The notes beneath the pieces were generated by a model. That model saw only the letters and a program-made list of their open reading frames with translations, was not told where the DNA came from and ran no database searches. Positions 7,432 through 15,457 of a stretch of 27,284 bases of DNA are shown here, piece by piece. Made by a program: the position numbers and the translations under genes. This DNA comes from a virus: positions 1 through 27,284 of the IMG/VR virus record IMGVR_UViG_3300031625_000021; one strand, given 5' to 3'. Position 1 is the stretch's first letter, and the number at the start of each line of letters is the position of its first letter.

Positions 7432-8595
7432 CTAAGGATCGGTATCTGTTAACAGGACACTAAATGCACGTCCAGTTTGTGCGCACACTAAAAGATAAGG
7501 TGGGTCATCGCTAGATAACGCCGACCAACCATTTGTAACCCCGGCGCAGGAAGTATCAACAAAAGATGCCTCTGCCCCTGCAACTCTGTTATAAAAATTT
7601 CCTGCCCCTACATATAACGTAGAATTTGAAGCAGCTCCAGTTGCAATTCCCCCTGTGGCTGTAGTGACCCCAGAAATAGTTATACTATTTCCGTCTATGA
7701 CACCAAAGAAAGCAGCGCCTCTAAAAGCGGGAGAGGCTCTACCTATCGTAGCAATATATGCCTCGGTCCAATAAAGTCCTGAAGATCCTAAATCTCTAGC
7801 GCCACCAGGTAAAAAATCATAATAAGAAGTAGTACTAGAAGTAGCAGAATTCCAGTGCATCATCCTGTTAACGCCGGCAGTATCTACTAAATCTAGCTGT
7901 TGATTTACAGCATTGTACTGGAAAGTAAAGCTTGAAGTTTTATCTGCCTTCGTTATTTCAATCTCATGGGCATTCCAGACATCTGCGAAACCCCACCTAA
8001 TTCTAGTGGTGTTAGTCGCCAGATCGTACAGAGAATCCGTAGCCCATTCTTGTGTGATCCCCCAATCGTTTACGATATTAGTGCCTGCTAAAATATAATC
8101 ATTATCTTGAGGAGTAAGAACTCTGATTGTTGCCGTAGTCAAACCATCTACTTCAAATCTAATTTCTTTTGTGGGGTCTACACTTCCTTCAACAATAGAG
8201 GTAGTATCTACTTCCGGAAGTCTCGCGCAACCAGTGCAAGTGCCCGAGATGTCTAGATCAACTAGCCAAGCCTTTTTCCATCTATAAGCATCAAAGCCTA
8301 AATCATATGTGTTATTTATTCCAGGAAAAAGTATTGCCTCAAATAGCACTTCTGCGGGCGACACAAAAGAACGAAATGACACCACTATATTAGCCCCGCT
8401 ATCTACCAATTTTGTGGCATTTGCGGCCTGGTATAAGAAAGTGTGACTAGTGAAAGTCTCTAGGTTATCCTGGAATGCTAAGCCCGCGGGGGAAACAATC
8501 TTAGCGTTTGTACGAACAATGATCTCGCCCACCTCAGTATCCTGAGCAACGCTTACCGCCAAAGAAAGAAGGAATAAAGCAATTAGTTTTTTCAT
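7432..8595 (-). CDS. fibre-like protein with signal peptide (387 aa)
   Basis: MKKLIALFLLSLAVSVA is a Sec signal peptide with a likely cut after A17 giving Gln at +1. The mature chain is beta-rich, Thr/Asn/Gly-rich and resembles phage fibre shafts: LGFDAYRWKKAWLVDLDISG, then FLPGGARDLGSSGLYWTEAYI, two related steps that recur in receptor-binding/fibre-type proteins. Four cysteines occur in the mature part (GTCTGC, TSC, LVC), an even number compatible with disulfides. A C-terminal domain (WSALSSDDPPYLLVC) may be the tip. Coupled to the gene before it by TAATG. Receptor binding is inferred. The signal peptide on a presumed virion fibre is the oddity. Confidence 0.65.
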   Translation of the reverse strand: MKKLIALFLLSLAVSVAQDTEVGEIIVRTNAKIVSPAGLAFQDNLETFTSHTFLYQAANATKLVDSGANIVVSFRSFVSPAEVLFEAILFPGINNTYDLGFDAYRWKKAWLVDLDISGTCTGCARLPEVDTTSIVEGSVDPTKEIRFEVDGLTTATIRVLTPQDNDYILAGTNIVNDWGITQEWATDSLYDLATNTTRIRWGFADVWNAHEIEITKADKTSSFTFQYNAVNQQLDLVDTAGVNRMMHWNSATSSTTSYYDFLPGGARDLGSSGLYWTEAYIATIGRASPAFRGAAFFGVIDGNSITISGVTTATGGIATGAASNSTLYVGAGNFYNRVAGAEASFVDTSCAGVTNGWSALSSDDPPYLLVCAQTGRAFSVLLTDTDP

Positions 8596-9101
8596 TATGT
8601 GTCCAACTTTATTGGGGGTGCCACCATGTACGCTACCGTCACACTTTCAGCAGACATCAGATACGTGGTAGTATCATTTATTCCAGTCCTTACAGTCATA
8701 TTTGTAAAACCCTTCCAGTCCGACGGCCAGCTAGTGACGTCCCAGCCTCCTGTAGCATCCTGTTTTATCTCCACCAGGTATAAGGAATCGGGAACTAAAA
8801 CGTAAGCACCATTTGCAATCGCTATGTCCGCGGTTAAAGTAATGCGAATAAACTTAACTTGTCCCGCAGCTGCTACAGAAACCGCATTAGTAATAGTATT
8901 AACTACTCTCGTAACCGTTAAATCTTCAGTTGCGGCAACTAATTCGTCCTGGGTAACATAGTCTGCGCCGGCCACCGATCTACCATTATTGATACTCCGC
9001 ATCCCATGACGATCAATATTGTTGGTATTCTGGAACGAAAGTAATTGCTCTATCCGTCGGATAGCCGCCTCGCAATCTGCAATTGTTGTAATTTTAGGCA
9101 T
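8595..9101 (-). CDS. tail-associated hypothetical protein (168 aa)
   Basis: Short soluble protein, no signal peptide. An N-terminal helix (DCEAAIRRIEQLLSFQ) could be a trimerising or docking coil; the rest is beta-rich (ITLTADIAIANGAYVLVPD, then TVRTGINDTTTYLMSAESVTVAYM), like a small fibre tip or baseplate-type domain. It is joined by TAATG to the nozzle-like gene before it and the fibre-like gene after it, so a part in the tail tip is likely. No family is recognised with confidence. Confidence 0.6.
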   Translation of the reverse strand: MPKITTIADCEAAIRRIEQLLSFQNTNNIDRHGMRSINNGRSVAGADYVTQDELVAATEDLTVTRVVNTITNAVSVAAAGQVKFIRITLTADIAIANGAYVLVPDSLYLVEIKQDATGGWDVTSWPSDWKGFTNMTVRTGINDTTTYLMSAESVTVAYMVAPPIKLDT

Positions 9102-12100
9102 TACTTGTCAAACTTAATCTTTTTCAAGCTAGTTGGCATTCCACTTGTTCCCACCCTAAACTCCCCGCCGGACCTATAGAAGATCGCCGCCGACGCAAAT
9201 TCGATGCGCGCCGTTCTACCTTTGCGAGCTTTAATAAAGTTGAACTCGTAGGTACTAAGCACATTGGCAAGAACCGTTAGAGTCCCGCTGTCTGCGGAGA
9301 CATCATCAATAAACAATTCCCAGGTTATAGAAGTATTGGTGGGATAAACAGTGATCGCGCCCTGCTTGAACCAAACAACCTTGTCAGCAATGATTGGGCC
9401 AACCTGGTCAATGCGTTTGCCTGGGGGGAATATCTCTACAATTGTTGGCGCATGCAACTTATAAAATTCAAATGGGTTTCCATTCCCATTTAACGTTATC
9501 TCAAAGTCCACGCCCATTAAATCTGTAGTAATGTAATAAAAAGCGGTGGCCTTCGCTGGAGTATTGATTGAAACCGTAGGAGCCGCGACATTATCTATTA
9601 GTAGCTCGACATCAACTGCTAGCCCGCGGGTATCAATAACTAGGGGAATTCGCCTAATCCGCTTAATTTCCGGGCTGCCGAAGTTAGTAATTGGCAACAC
9701 CGCATACTTCGTGGGCGCCGGGAGAATCTCAAATACCGTTTCCTCTAGATCAATTGTGTAGTATTCAAAGGCGGTTGCCCCCGACAGCTTAATTTGTAAA
9801 TCGGTCCCACGGACATCCGTCGTGAAATAATGAATATGCGTTCGCGCATTAGGAGTATTCGCATTAGAAGTAGCCACCGCAACACTATCAATAATGGGCG
9901 TGACCGTAACATTGGCCCCAAAAGTATTGATAACGATTGCAAGCCTAACGAACTTTTTAAGACCTGATTTCCCTAGATTTGTTTCGGGGGTAAGGTAGAA
10001 TTTAACAAGATCAGGTAGAACCTGAATCTTTTCAGGCTTCAGCATCTCATAGAATTCAAACTGATCGGTGAGTAGAGTCCCCTCAATGACTAGGCCAACT
10101 TCGTGCCCATTTTGCTCAGAGGTAAAGAATATGCGCTCTACCGTTTTTCCAGCCACACCGCCGGAAAATGTCGTGGCCGCCGCGCCAACTTCCACTTCGT
10201 CTACTGTTGGGGTTACGACGACAGAGTTAGCCAAACGGTCCAGAACAAATGGGACTTCGTAGAAACGTTTCCGCCCCGCACTTCCGTAGTTTGAGCCTAG
10301 AACTCTTAGGTGATTATTGGGTATCGGGCGCGCGTTGTAAGTTACCGCCCAGTAGTACAACTCAAAGGCTGCAACTCCAGCGCCGCCAACATCTTCTATC
10401 TCTAGTTGATAAGAATGCTTGAGGTGGATCGCATCTGCATCAGATATCTTTAGGTTAAGGACAGCAGTGGGCGAAAGAACAAAATTACCGTAATCTTTAG
10501 TTGCAGCAGCGTTATCGGCGCGCACCACTATATGAACATTCGAGCCTCCACTATTTCCCCAAATAGTTATTTGCCCAAGGTCTTTTCTCTGGAGCGGCGC
10601 GCCCCCGTCAAGATAGCCAGACATTATGTTAAATTGCTGATGAGTGCTTCCGTCTAACTTCGTCCCAGTATCAAGGATACGCATCTTCCTATCTGCAACA
10701 TTTGTAAATATGGCCAGCAAAGTCCCATCTTCCTCCACAAACAACTTGGTGGGGTTCACAAAATAAGGCCGCCAATATTGTCTAATCAGGTCAAAAACAA
10801 AAACCCGCCGCGTCCCGTCAGAAAGGGTCACCGAACACCAGAGCTGATTTTTTGTGGTTACACAAGAAGAATTGACAGTATTCCCACTACGCATGTCAAC
10901 ATATGGATTGCCGTACCTAGCCTCATTCCGATAAAGTAAAGAAGTAGCCCCAACAATAGATTTGCTGCTAACCCCTGAAAGGACGCGCCACCCATCACTA
11001 GCAAAATAAATTGCAGTATCATCATAAACCGTAACTGCATCAGAAATAGGGGGGTGCCCAAGACCCAAAGGCCGTAAATTAAAATCAACCGTAAAATCAG
11101 CTAAAACGGTACCGGTTCCCGAAAGCTCATAAATATCGTTTGTAGTGCCAATTAAAAGAGAGGACTCCCCCACTTTCCGCACCCATAAATTCAATTCATT
11201 AGAAGCGCCAGAAACATCTAAGATATTCCGCGAGTCAACTGCATCTGGGTTATCTGCTTGCGAGGGGTAAATTTTATCGTCCGTCGTATAAATCATTCTC
11301 CCAAAATACGGCCCCGCAATCGCTTGCATGTCTGTAGGAGGGTGAATTAAGAATAAGTTAGCGATAGGACCTAAAGCGGCATCGACCTCGGAAAGAGAAT
11401 CTTCAAATAAAACGGTGTTAATTCTAGTTGCAACGCGATGGTACGTGTCCCCTAAAATATCTCTAGGGTTAGTGAAATCATTGTTAAGTTTCTTCCTGTA
11501 GATCCATATTTCATTTACAGAAGTTCCCCAACCAGTAGGAACGTCTGGAGCAACGTTTATCTTATCCCTGTCCGAAATAAGTTGTACGGACACCCCTGCC
11601 GGGCTTACCGCAGTATATTTCCCATTATCATAGACATTAACTTGAAGATATTCGTATACCCCATTAAAAGTGCCTAACCCACCAGTAAAGGACATCTCTG
11701 GGCCAAGAGTTAGAACATTAGGCCCAGAGTACTCCGCGGTTATCCAAACTTCTTTGATGTCTGACCAATCTAACGTGGTGTCAGTACCAACTCTGGTAAA
11801 GTCACTGCGATTTAACTGTACTTTCGCCCAGCTATTAGTCTGGAGATCGAACTGATCACTTTCTAATTTGAGATCAACCCGATAGGATTGAAGAAAAGTG
11901 TAGGGAACCGATAAACTGGTTAATGAAAATTCAATACGTAAATTAACTAACCCTGGGGGTTCCTGCGATTTAATATCTAATGCAAAAGTATCTTCCGGTG
12001 CGGCATTACCCGTTCCCCCCAGATCACTGCCATCTATTGCTTGAATTAGCCGCATTGAAGCAATATTAGTTCCAACTTCGGTGACAACTTCTACGTTACC

Positions 12101-12610
12101 TGAGGGATAAGTTACAGAAGCTCCTATAATTTTGGCGTAATTAAGACGAGTTCCGCCTACTTCTTTAATTAATTTAGACTGCAGGGTAACTGTAGGAGCC
12201 GCCGGCGTTTCTACCCCTAGCGTGCGTAAAGTTGTGCCGTCCCATTTATCGCTGCTCGCCCCATTATTCATTATCACTTGATTCGTATAAGAACCAAATG
12301 CAGGAGTTTGACCGGAGCTTCCCCCGGTGATTAGGTTTGCCCCTCCCACAGGTTTTATAGTTCCGTCAGTAAAACCCGCGAGGCGGTGAACCGTAGCCCC
12401 AATCCTTTTAGAAAATAAGCTAGTGGGAACTTTCGAGCTAGCAGTAAGATCAAAGTCTTCCACCACAGAAGTTCCGCGCGTTAGGCGAACTTGCCCCTGC
12501 TCCGACAACTCCAGGTTATCGAATTTAAGATTTCCGGCTGGGGGGGAATTTACGTCAGACGCATCGGGAGTCCAACCTAAACTGAAATCTCTTTGTCCTA
12601 ATTCAGCCAT
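9101..12610 (-). CDS. giant tail nozzle-like protein with repeated C-terminal modules (1169 aa)
   Basis: The N-terminal ~770 residues are beta-rich with features of podoviral tail nozzle / stabilisation proteins (T7 gp12 or P22 gp10 type): opening AELGQRDFSLGWTP, and a propeller-like core with FGRMIYTTDDKIYPSQ, WVRKVGESSLLIGTTNDIY and AIYFASDGWRVLSG. From about residue 765 four related modules of roughly 95-110 residues follow, each starting near an NFG/NYG-(x)-KR motif and ending in FEFY-type strands (FEFYEMLKP, FEYYTIDLE, FEFYKLHAP, then a divergent last copy). This is far longer than T7 gp12 (about 800 residues). Its ATG overlaps the upstream gene's TGA by 8 nt. Assignment is from layout and fold style, not from a search. 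Confidence 0.6.
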   Translation of the reverse strand: MAELGQRDFSLGWTPDASDVNSPPAGNLKFDNLELSEQGQVRLTRGTSVVEDFDLTASSKVPTSLFSKRIGATVHRLAGFTDGTIKPVGGANLITGGSSGQTPAFGSYTNQVIMNNGASSDKWDGTTLRTLGVETPAAPTVTLQSKLIKEVGGTRLNYAKIIGASVTYPSGNVEVVTEVGTNIASMRLIQAIDGSDLGGTGNAAPEDTFALDIKSQEPPGLVNLRIEFSLTSLSVPYTFLQSYRVDLKLESDQFDLQTNSWAKVQLNRSDFTRVGTDTTLDWSDIKEVWITAEYSGPNVLTLGPEMSFTGGLGTFNGVYEYLQVNVYDNGKYTAVSPAGVSVQLISDRDKINVAPDVPTGWGTSVNEIWIYRKKLNNDFTNPRDILGDTYHRVATRINTVLFEDSLSEVDAALGPIANLFLIHPPTDMQAIAGPYFGRMIYTTDDKIYPSQADNPDAVDSRNILDVSGASNELNLWVRKVGESSLLIGTTNDIYELSGTGTVLADFTVDFNLRPLGLGHPPISDAVTVYDDTAIYFASDGWRVLSGVSSKSIVGATSLLYRNEARYGNPYVDMRSGNTVNSSCVTTKNQLWCSVTLSDGTRRVFVFDLIRQYWRPYFVNPTKLFVEEDGTLLAIFTNVADRKMRILDTGTKLDGSTHQQFNIMSGYLDGGAPLQRKDLGQITIWGNSGGSNVHIVVRADNAAATKDYGNFVLSPTAVLNLKISDADAIHLKHSYQLEIEDVGGAGVAAFELYYWAVTYNARPIPNNHLRVLGSNYGSAGRKRFYEVPFVLDRLANSVVVTPTVDEVEVGAAATTFSGGVAGKTVERIFFTSEQNGHEVGLVIEGTLLTDQFEFYEMLKPEKIQVLPDLVKFYLTPETNLGKSGLKKFVRLAIVINTFGANVTVTPIIDSVAVATSNANTPNARTHIHYFTTDVRGTDLQIKLSGATAFEYYTIDLEETVFEILPAPTKYAVLPITNFGSPEIKRIRRIPLVIDTRGLAVDVELLIDNVAAPTVSINTPAKATAFYYITTDLMGVDFEITLNGNGNPFEFYKLHAPTIVEIFPPGKRIDQVGPIIADKVVWFKQGAITVYPTNTSITWELFIDDVSADSGTLTVLANVLSTYEFNFIKARKGRTARIEFASAAIFYRSGGEFRVGTSGMPTSLKKIKFDK

Positions 12611-12932
12611 TTTTTATCCTACTGACTACTCGAAAATGCCCAACCAGTCCTGCAAAAATTGCGGCTAACATGGCTAAAAAGACCGCCCACTGCCTATCGT
12701 CCCGCGCAGAAATTGCATCTTTAATCTCCACAGCTAACCCGGTTATAGCAGCACCATTCCTGATTATAGCTTCGCGGTCATTAGCCGACGCACTAATTTG
12801 TTGTATGGTTAATTGCTCTAATTTCCGCAATCTCTTTTCATGATCGGCGGATGTCTCTGCCCAAGGCGTCGCCGCAGTTAAACTAAGGCACATAAAAATT
12901 ACTGCGCTAGTACCTAAAAACCTGTGTAGCAT
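12603..12932 (-). CDS. coiled-coil protein with N-terminal signal and C-terminal membrane helix (109 aa)
   Basis: The first ~25 residues (LGTSAVIFMCLSLTAATPWA) form a signal peptide or membrane anchor. Residues ~28-60 (HEKRLRKLEQLTIQQISA) are a coiled coil, and ~83-101 (AVFLAMLAAIFAGLVGHF) a transmembrane helix with a basic tail. A coiled coil followed by a C-terminal membrane helix recalls XhlA-type holin-associated proteins, but the N-terminal signal is extra and the placement among tail genes is unusual. It may also be a spanin-like or virion-membrane protein. The stop overlaps the nozzle gene start by 8 nt. An AGGTTAAGAG site is weak but plausible. Confidence 0.55.
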   Translation of the reverse strand: MLHRFLGTSAVIFMCLSLTAATPWAETSADHEKRLRKLEQLTIQQISASANDREAIIRNGAAITGLAVEIKDAISARDDRQWAVFLAMLAAIFAGLVGHFRVVSRIKNG

Positions 12933-12947
12933 AAGTACTCTTAACCT

Positions 12948-13001
12948 CTAATTAAGAAGTAGAAAAAGGGCTACTACCGATACTACCAGATTAAAAAACA
13001 T
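12948..13001 (-). CDS. 17-residue hydrophobic peptide
   Basis: In the 81-nt gap between two exported-protein genes lies ATG at 13001 preceded by a clear AGAGGAT ribosome binding site, reading MFFNLVVSVVALFLLLN and TAG. It is almost entirely hydrophobic, enough for one short membrane helix. It could be a functional membrane micro-protein or merely a leader peptide. Supported by the ribosome binding site and the hydrophobic content only. Confidence 0.4.
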   Translation of the reverse strand: MFFNLVVSVVALFLLLN

Positions 13002-13013
13002 TTAATCCTCTAT

Positions 13014-13367
13014 CTACTGCAATGCTTCTTCTTCAGCTTTAAGAGAGGCGTCAGCAGCTTCCTTGGCAATCAAGGCGTCCCGATATGCTTGGGGGAGCAA
13101 AGTAGCATCAACAAGGGCCGCTTCCTGGATTGCCCGACCCTTGAACACCTCAACAACCTCTTGTGCCTTCATCTCAAACCAAGTTAAAGCTTCTGAATTG
13201 CTAACCACCCCATCTTTGTCTGTGTCTGTTTCTTCCATAAATTTAGCAGCCAAAAATGCCTTAATGGGAGCAATTGACGATGTTTGAAACGTCAACGTGA
13301 TTTGTCTGCTAACAGTCTGTGCAAAGACTGGGCTAACAAATAAAAACAAAACAATAAAATACCTCAT
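13014..13367 (-). CDS. exported EF-hand-containing protein (117 aa)
   Basis: MRYFIVLFLFVSPVFA is a signal peptide with a likely cut after A16 leaving Gln at +1. Residues 48-59 (DTDKDGVVSNSE) match a canonical 12-residue EF-hand calcium loop: Asp at 1, 3 and 5, Gly at 6, Val at 8, Ser at 9, Glu at 12. The flanking sequence (KAFLAAKFMEET before, ALTWFEMKAQEVVEVF after) supplies the two helices. A C-terminal Ala/Lys/Glu helix follows. The strong AAAAGGAG ribosome binding site is 4 nt before ATG. It lies directly after a signal-peptide fibre gene. Calcium binding is inferred from the motif; the partner and role are unknown. Confidence 0.65.
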   Translation of the reverse strand: MRYFIVLFLFVSPVFAQTVSRQITLTFQTSSIAPIKAFLAAKFMEETDTDKDGVVSNSEALTWFEMKAQEVVEVFKGRAIQEAALVDATLLPQAYRDALIAKEAADASLKAEEEALQ

Positions 13368-13378
13368 AAGAACTCCTT

Positions 13379-15457
13379 TTAGTTCACACTTCGTGCGCCG
13401 GATTCGTACCAGTTGGTTCCGTCACACCAAAGATTGATTGTGTCATCAGCAGTGGTGACGAAATTTCCAGCTATCTTCAAATTTCCGCCGTCAGTAAGAG
13501 TTAAAATCCCATCAAAGATCAAGACAACCTCTCGCCCGTTGTTTGCTGCATCGCAGGTATTTAGCGTGGTGATTGTCGTAGTTCCGGTAATGTGAAACAA
13601 ATTCCCCGCCGTTAAAGCTGTTGTTGTGGCACTCGCCACATTTGCAGAATCGGCGTAGGTAATAGTTCCCGTGGTCGTGTCAATGCCACCCCCAGCAGGG
13701 AAAGCCATATAAGAAATTCCAGAGTTACTCTGAACATTTAATATATCTCCCGATTGCCCTGGACCTTCCTTGAATATAACCTTCGTGTCTCCAGTAGTCG
13801 CAGTCCAATCCCAGACACGGAACGTGGGAGCAATAAAATGCCAGGCCCCAGCATTGTCTACGTTTGCTCTACTGGTGGCGCTAGTAACAATATGTAAAGA
13901 ATGCGCGCTATTGTTTCCTATCACCCCAAGTGTGTCCTGCGCTTGTATTATCACAGTAACATTATTAGTGGTATCCTTAGCAGTAATAGTGGGGGTAGAT
14001 GCATGGCTGAAACTGTGGTTCGCACCTGTGAAAGTGTTCGACCCGGACAAAAGAGCAACATCCGCAGTATTAGAAAGATCGGTCGATGCCGCTTGAGCAA
14101 ATGCTGTACCGTTGAATAGTAGAGACTGGTTAACGGGCAGGGGGATGAAAGTGCCTGTACCGGCTCCCGTGCCTATAAATGCCTCGTTGTCCAGAATACT
14201 TGCCGGGGGAGTGGTTTCTAAATCATTAGTTTCTGCGACATCAGAATCTGCTTCGCAACTAAAGGTATTTGTAGCTGCCGTATAACTTAAACTAAACTCA
14301 GTATTACAGTTAGGTATTGTTGCGTATGCGGCAGTATTAACCCCCGAACCAAGAAGTACTTGGTCATCCGCAGAGTTTCCTGTAACTACCGTAGCATTTA
14401 TCTGCCCCTCTTCTTCCAGATCCGCTGTGGGGTCCGTGCCCGCATGTTCTTCACTTTCTAAGCGGAAATCTATTGCAGCCTGCCCGGTCCCTAAAGTACC
14501 CCCAATTGCAGAGAGATCAAAATTAGCTTCTATTGCGTCAATAACAATAGTTCCGATACCAAAAGTTACTGATAGCTCATTCCCAGCTTCAGCAGATAAA
14601 GTAAGATGTTCCTGCGCGGTTGCTCCCGCATTTGTTTTAATTAACTGGTTTGCAGTCCCGTTAGGAAGTCGGGCTAAAACAAACTGCCCCGCAGTGGTTG
14701 CAGAGGTATTTAAGCCATCTACGGTAGTATCGTTATGAGTATGAGAATCATTAGCAACTACAGTTGCACCCGGGAGTCCAGAAACATCCCCAACTAATGC
14801 AGTATGCGTAAAAGCAATAGTATCGGTAGCCGCAGTTCCAGTTAAAGTAAAAGCCGAATCGACCGTAATTATTAGAGTATCGGAAGCACTAGCAAGGGGA
14901 TCGGTTCCTGATGGCACGTCTACAGTAGTAAAAGAGGTTACCGTGCTCCCGGGACAAGTAATGTACTCAACATTAAGGCCGCCAGTCGCCACTACTACAC
15001 ATTCCCCAGCAACAGGAGAATCGGCTACATCAGATAACTTTGCAGTCGTAATAGTGTCGTCAGCAACTACATGGCTCAGATCTGAAATATCTGCCTCTAC
15101 AACCGTGATAGTGTTACTGGCAGTGTTAATAACCTTGCTGGTAAGAGTACTAATCGACGAAATAGTGTGGTCCGCCGCCACCGTGTGGGACAGATCCGAG
15201 ATATCCGCTTCCACTACAGTAATAGTATTTGAAGCAGTATTAAGTACTTTGTTAGTTAAGGTACTAACTGACGATATTGTGTGATCTACCCCAAAAGATT
15301 TAATGTTAGCCCAAGTGATATGCTTAGTCTGCGTAAGACTAGTATCAACGATAACTAAAATGTCATCGTCAGCAGGGGTAGCGACGAGCGCCGGCAAGTC
15401 ACTAATCTTTTGCCCGTAAAGGCTAACGCACAAAAAGAGTAGAAGTAGTTTTTTCAT
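13379..15457 (-). CDS. tail fibre-like protein with signal peptide (692 aa)
   Basis: MKKLLLLFLCVSLYG reads as a Sec signal peptide with a cut after G15 and Gln at +1. Mature residues 58-133 consist of two 38-residue repeats (33 of 38 identical). The rest is Thr/Ala/Gly/Asp-rich beta structure of the kind seen in phage fibres and ends with the fibre-tip-like segments LTDGGNLKIAGNF and NLWCDGTNWYE. Six cysteines are in the mature part. The ATG overlaps the adaptor gene's TAA and has a GGAGAT site. It follows the adaptor and precedes the nozzle gene, as expected for a fibre or spike. Receptor binding is inferred; the signal peptide is atypical for a fibre assembled in the cytoplasm. Confidence 0.7.
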   Translation of the reverse strand: MKKLLLLFLCVSLYGQKISDLPALVATPADDDILVIVDTSLTQTKHITWANIKSFGVDHTISSVSTLTNKVLNTASNTITVVEADISDLSHTVAADHTISSISTLTSKVINTASNTITVVEADISDLSHVVADDTITTAKLSDVADSPVAGECVVVATGGLNVEYITCPGSTVTSFTTVDVPSGTDPLASASDTLIITVDSAFTLTGTAATDTIAFTHTALVGDVSGLPGATVVANDSHTHNDTTVDGLNTSATTAGQFVLARLPNGTANQLIKTNAGATAQEHLTLSAEAGNELSVTFGIGTIVIDAIEANFDLSAIGGTLGTGQAAIDFRLESEEHAGTDPTADLEEEGQINATVVTGNSADDQVLLGSGVNTAAYATIPNCNTEFSLSYTAATNTFSCEADSDVAETNDLETTPPASILDNEAFIGTGAGTGTFIPLPVNQSLLFNGTAFAQAASTDLSNTADVALLSGSNTFTGANHSFSHASTPTITAKDTTNNVTVIIQAQDTLGVIGNNSAHSLHIVTSATSRANVDNAGAWHFIAPTFRVWDWTATTGDTKVIFKEGPGQSGDILNVQSNSGISYMAFPAGGGIDTTTGTITYADSANVASATTTALTAGNLFHITGTTTITTLNTCDAANNGREVVLIFDGILTLTDGGNLKIAGNFVTTADDTINLWCDGTNWYESGARSVN
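15059..15286 (-). repeat. two 38-codon direct repeats, protein-conserved but DNA-diverged
   Basis: Copy 1 is 15173-15286 and copy 2 is 15059-15172. The encoded units both begin DHTISS and contain NTASNTITVVEADISDLSH; five residues differ, while most codons differ synonymously. The duplication is therefore old and held by selection on protein, not a recent DNA copy. Confidence 0.85.

Noticed and set aside
13770-14096. Antisense open frames across the fibre gene
   Set aside because: They mirror the Thr/Ala/Ser-rich codons of the fibre on the opposite strand; no ribosome binding sites and no coupling to neighbours.
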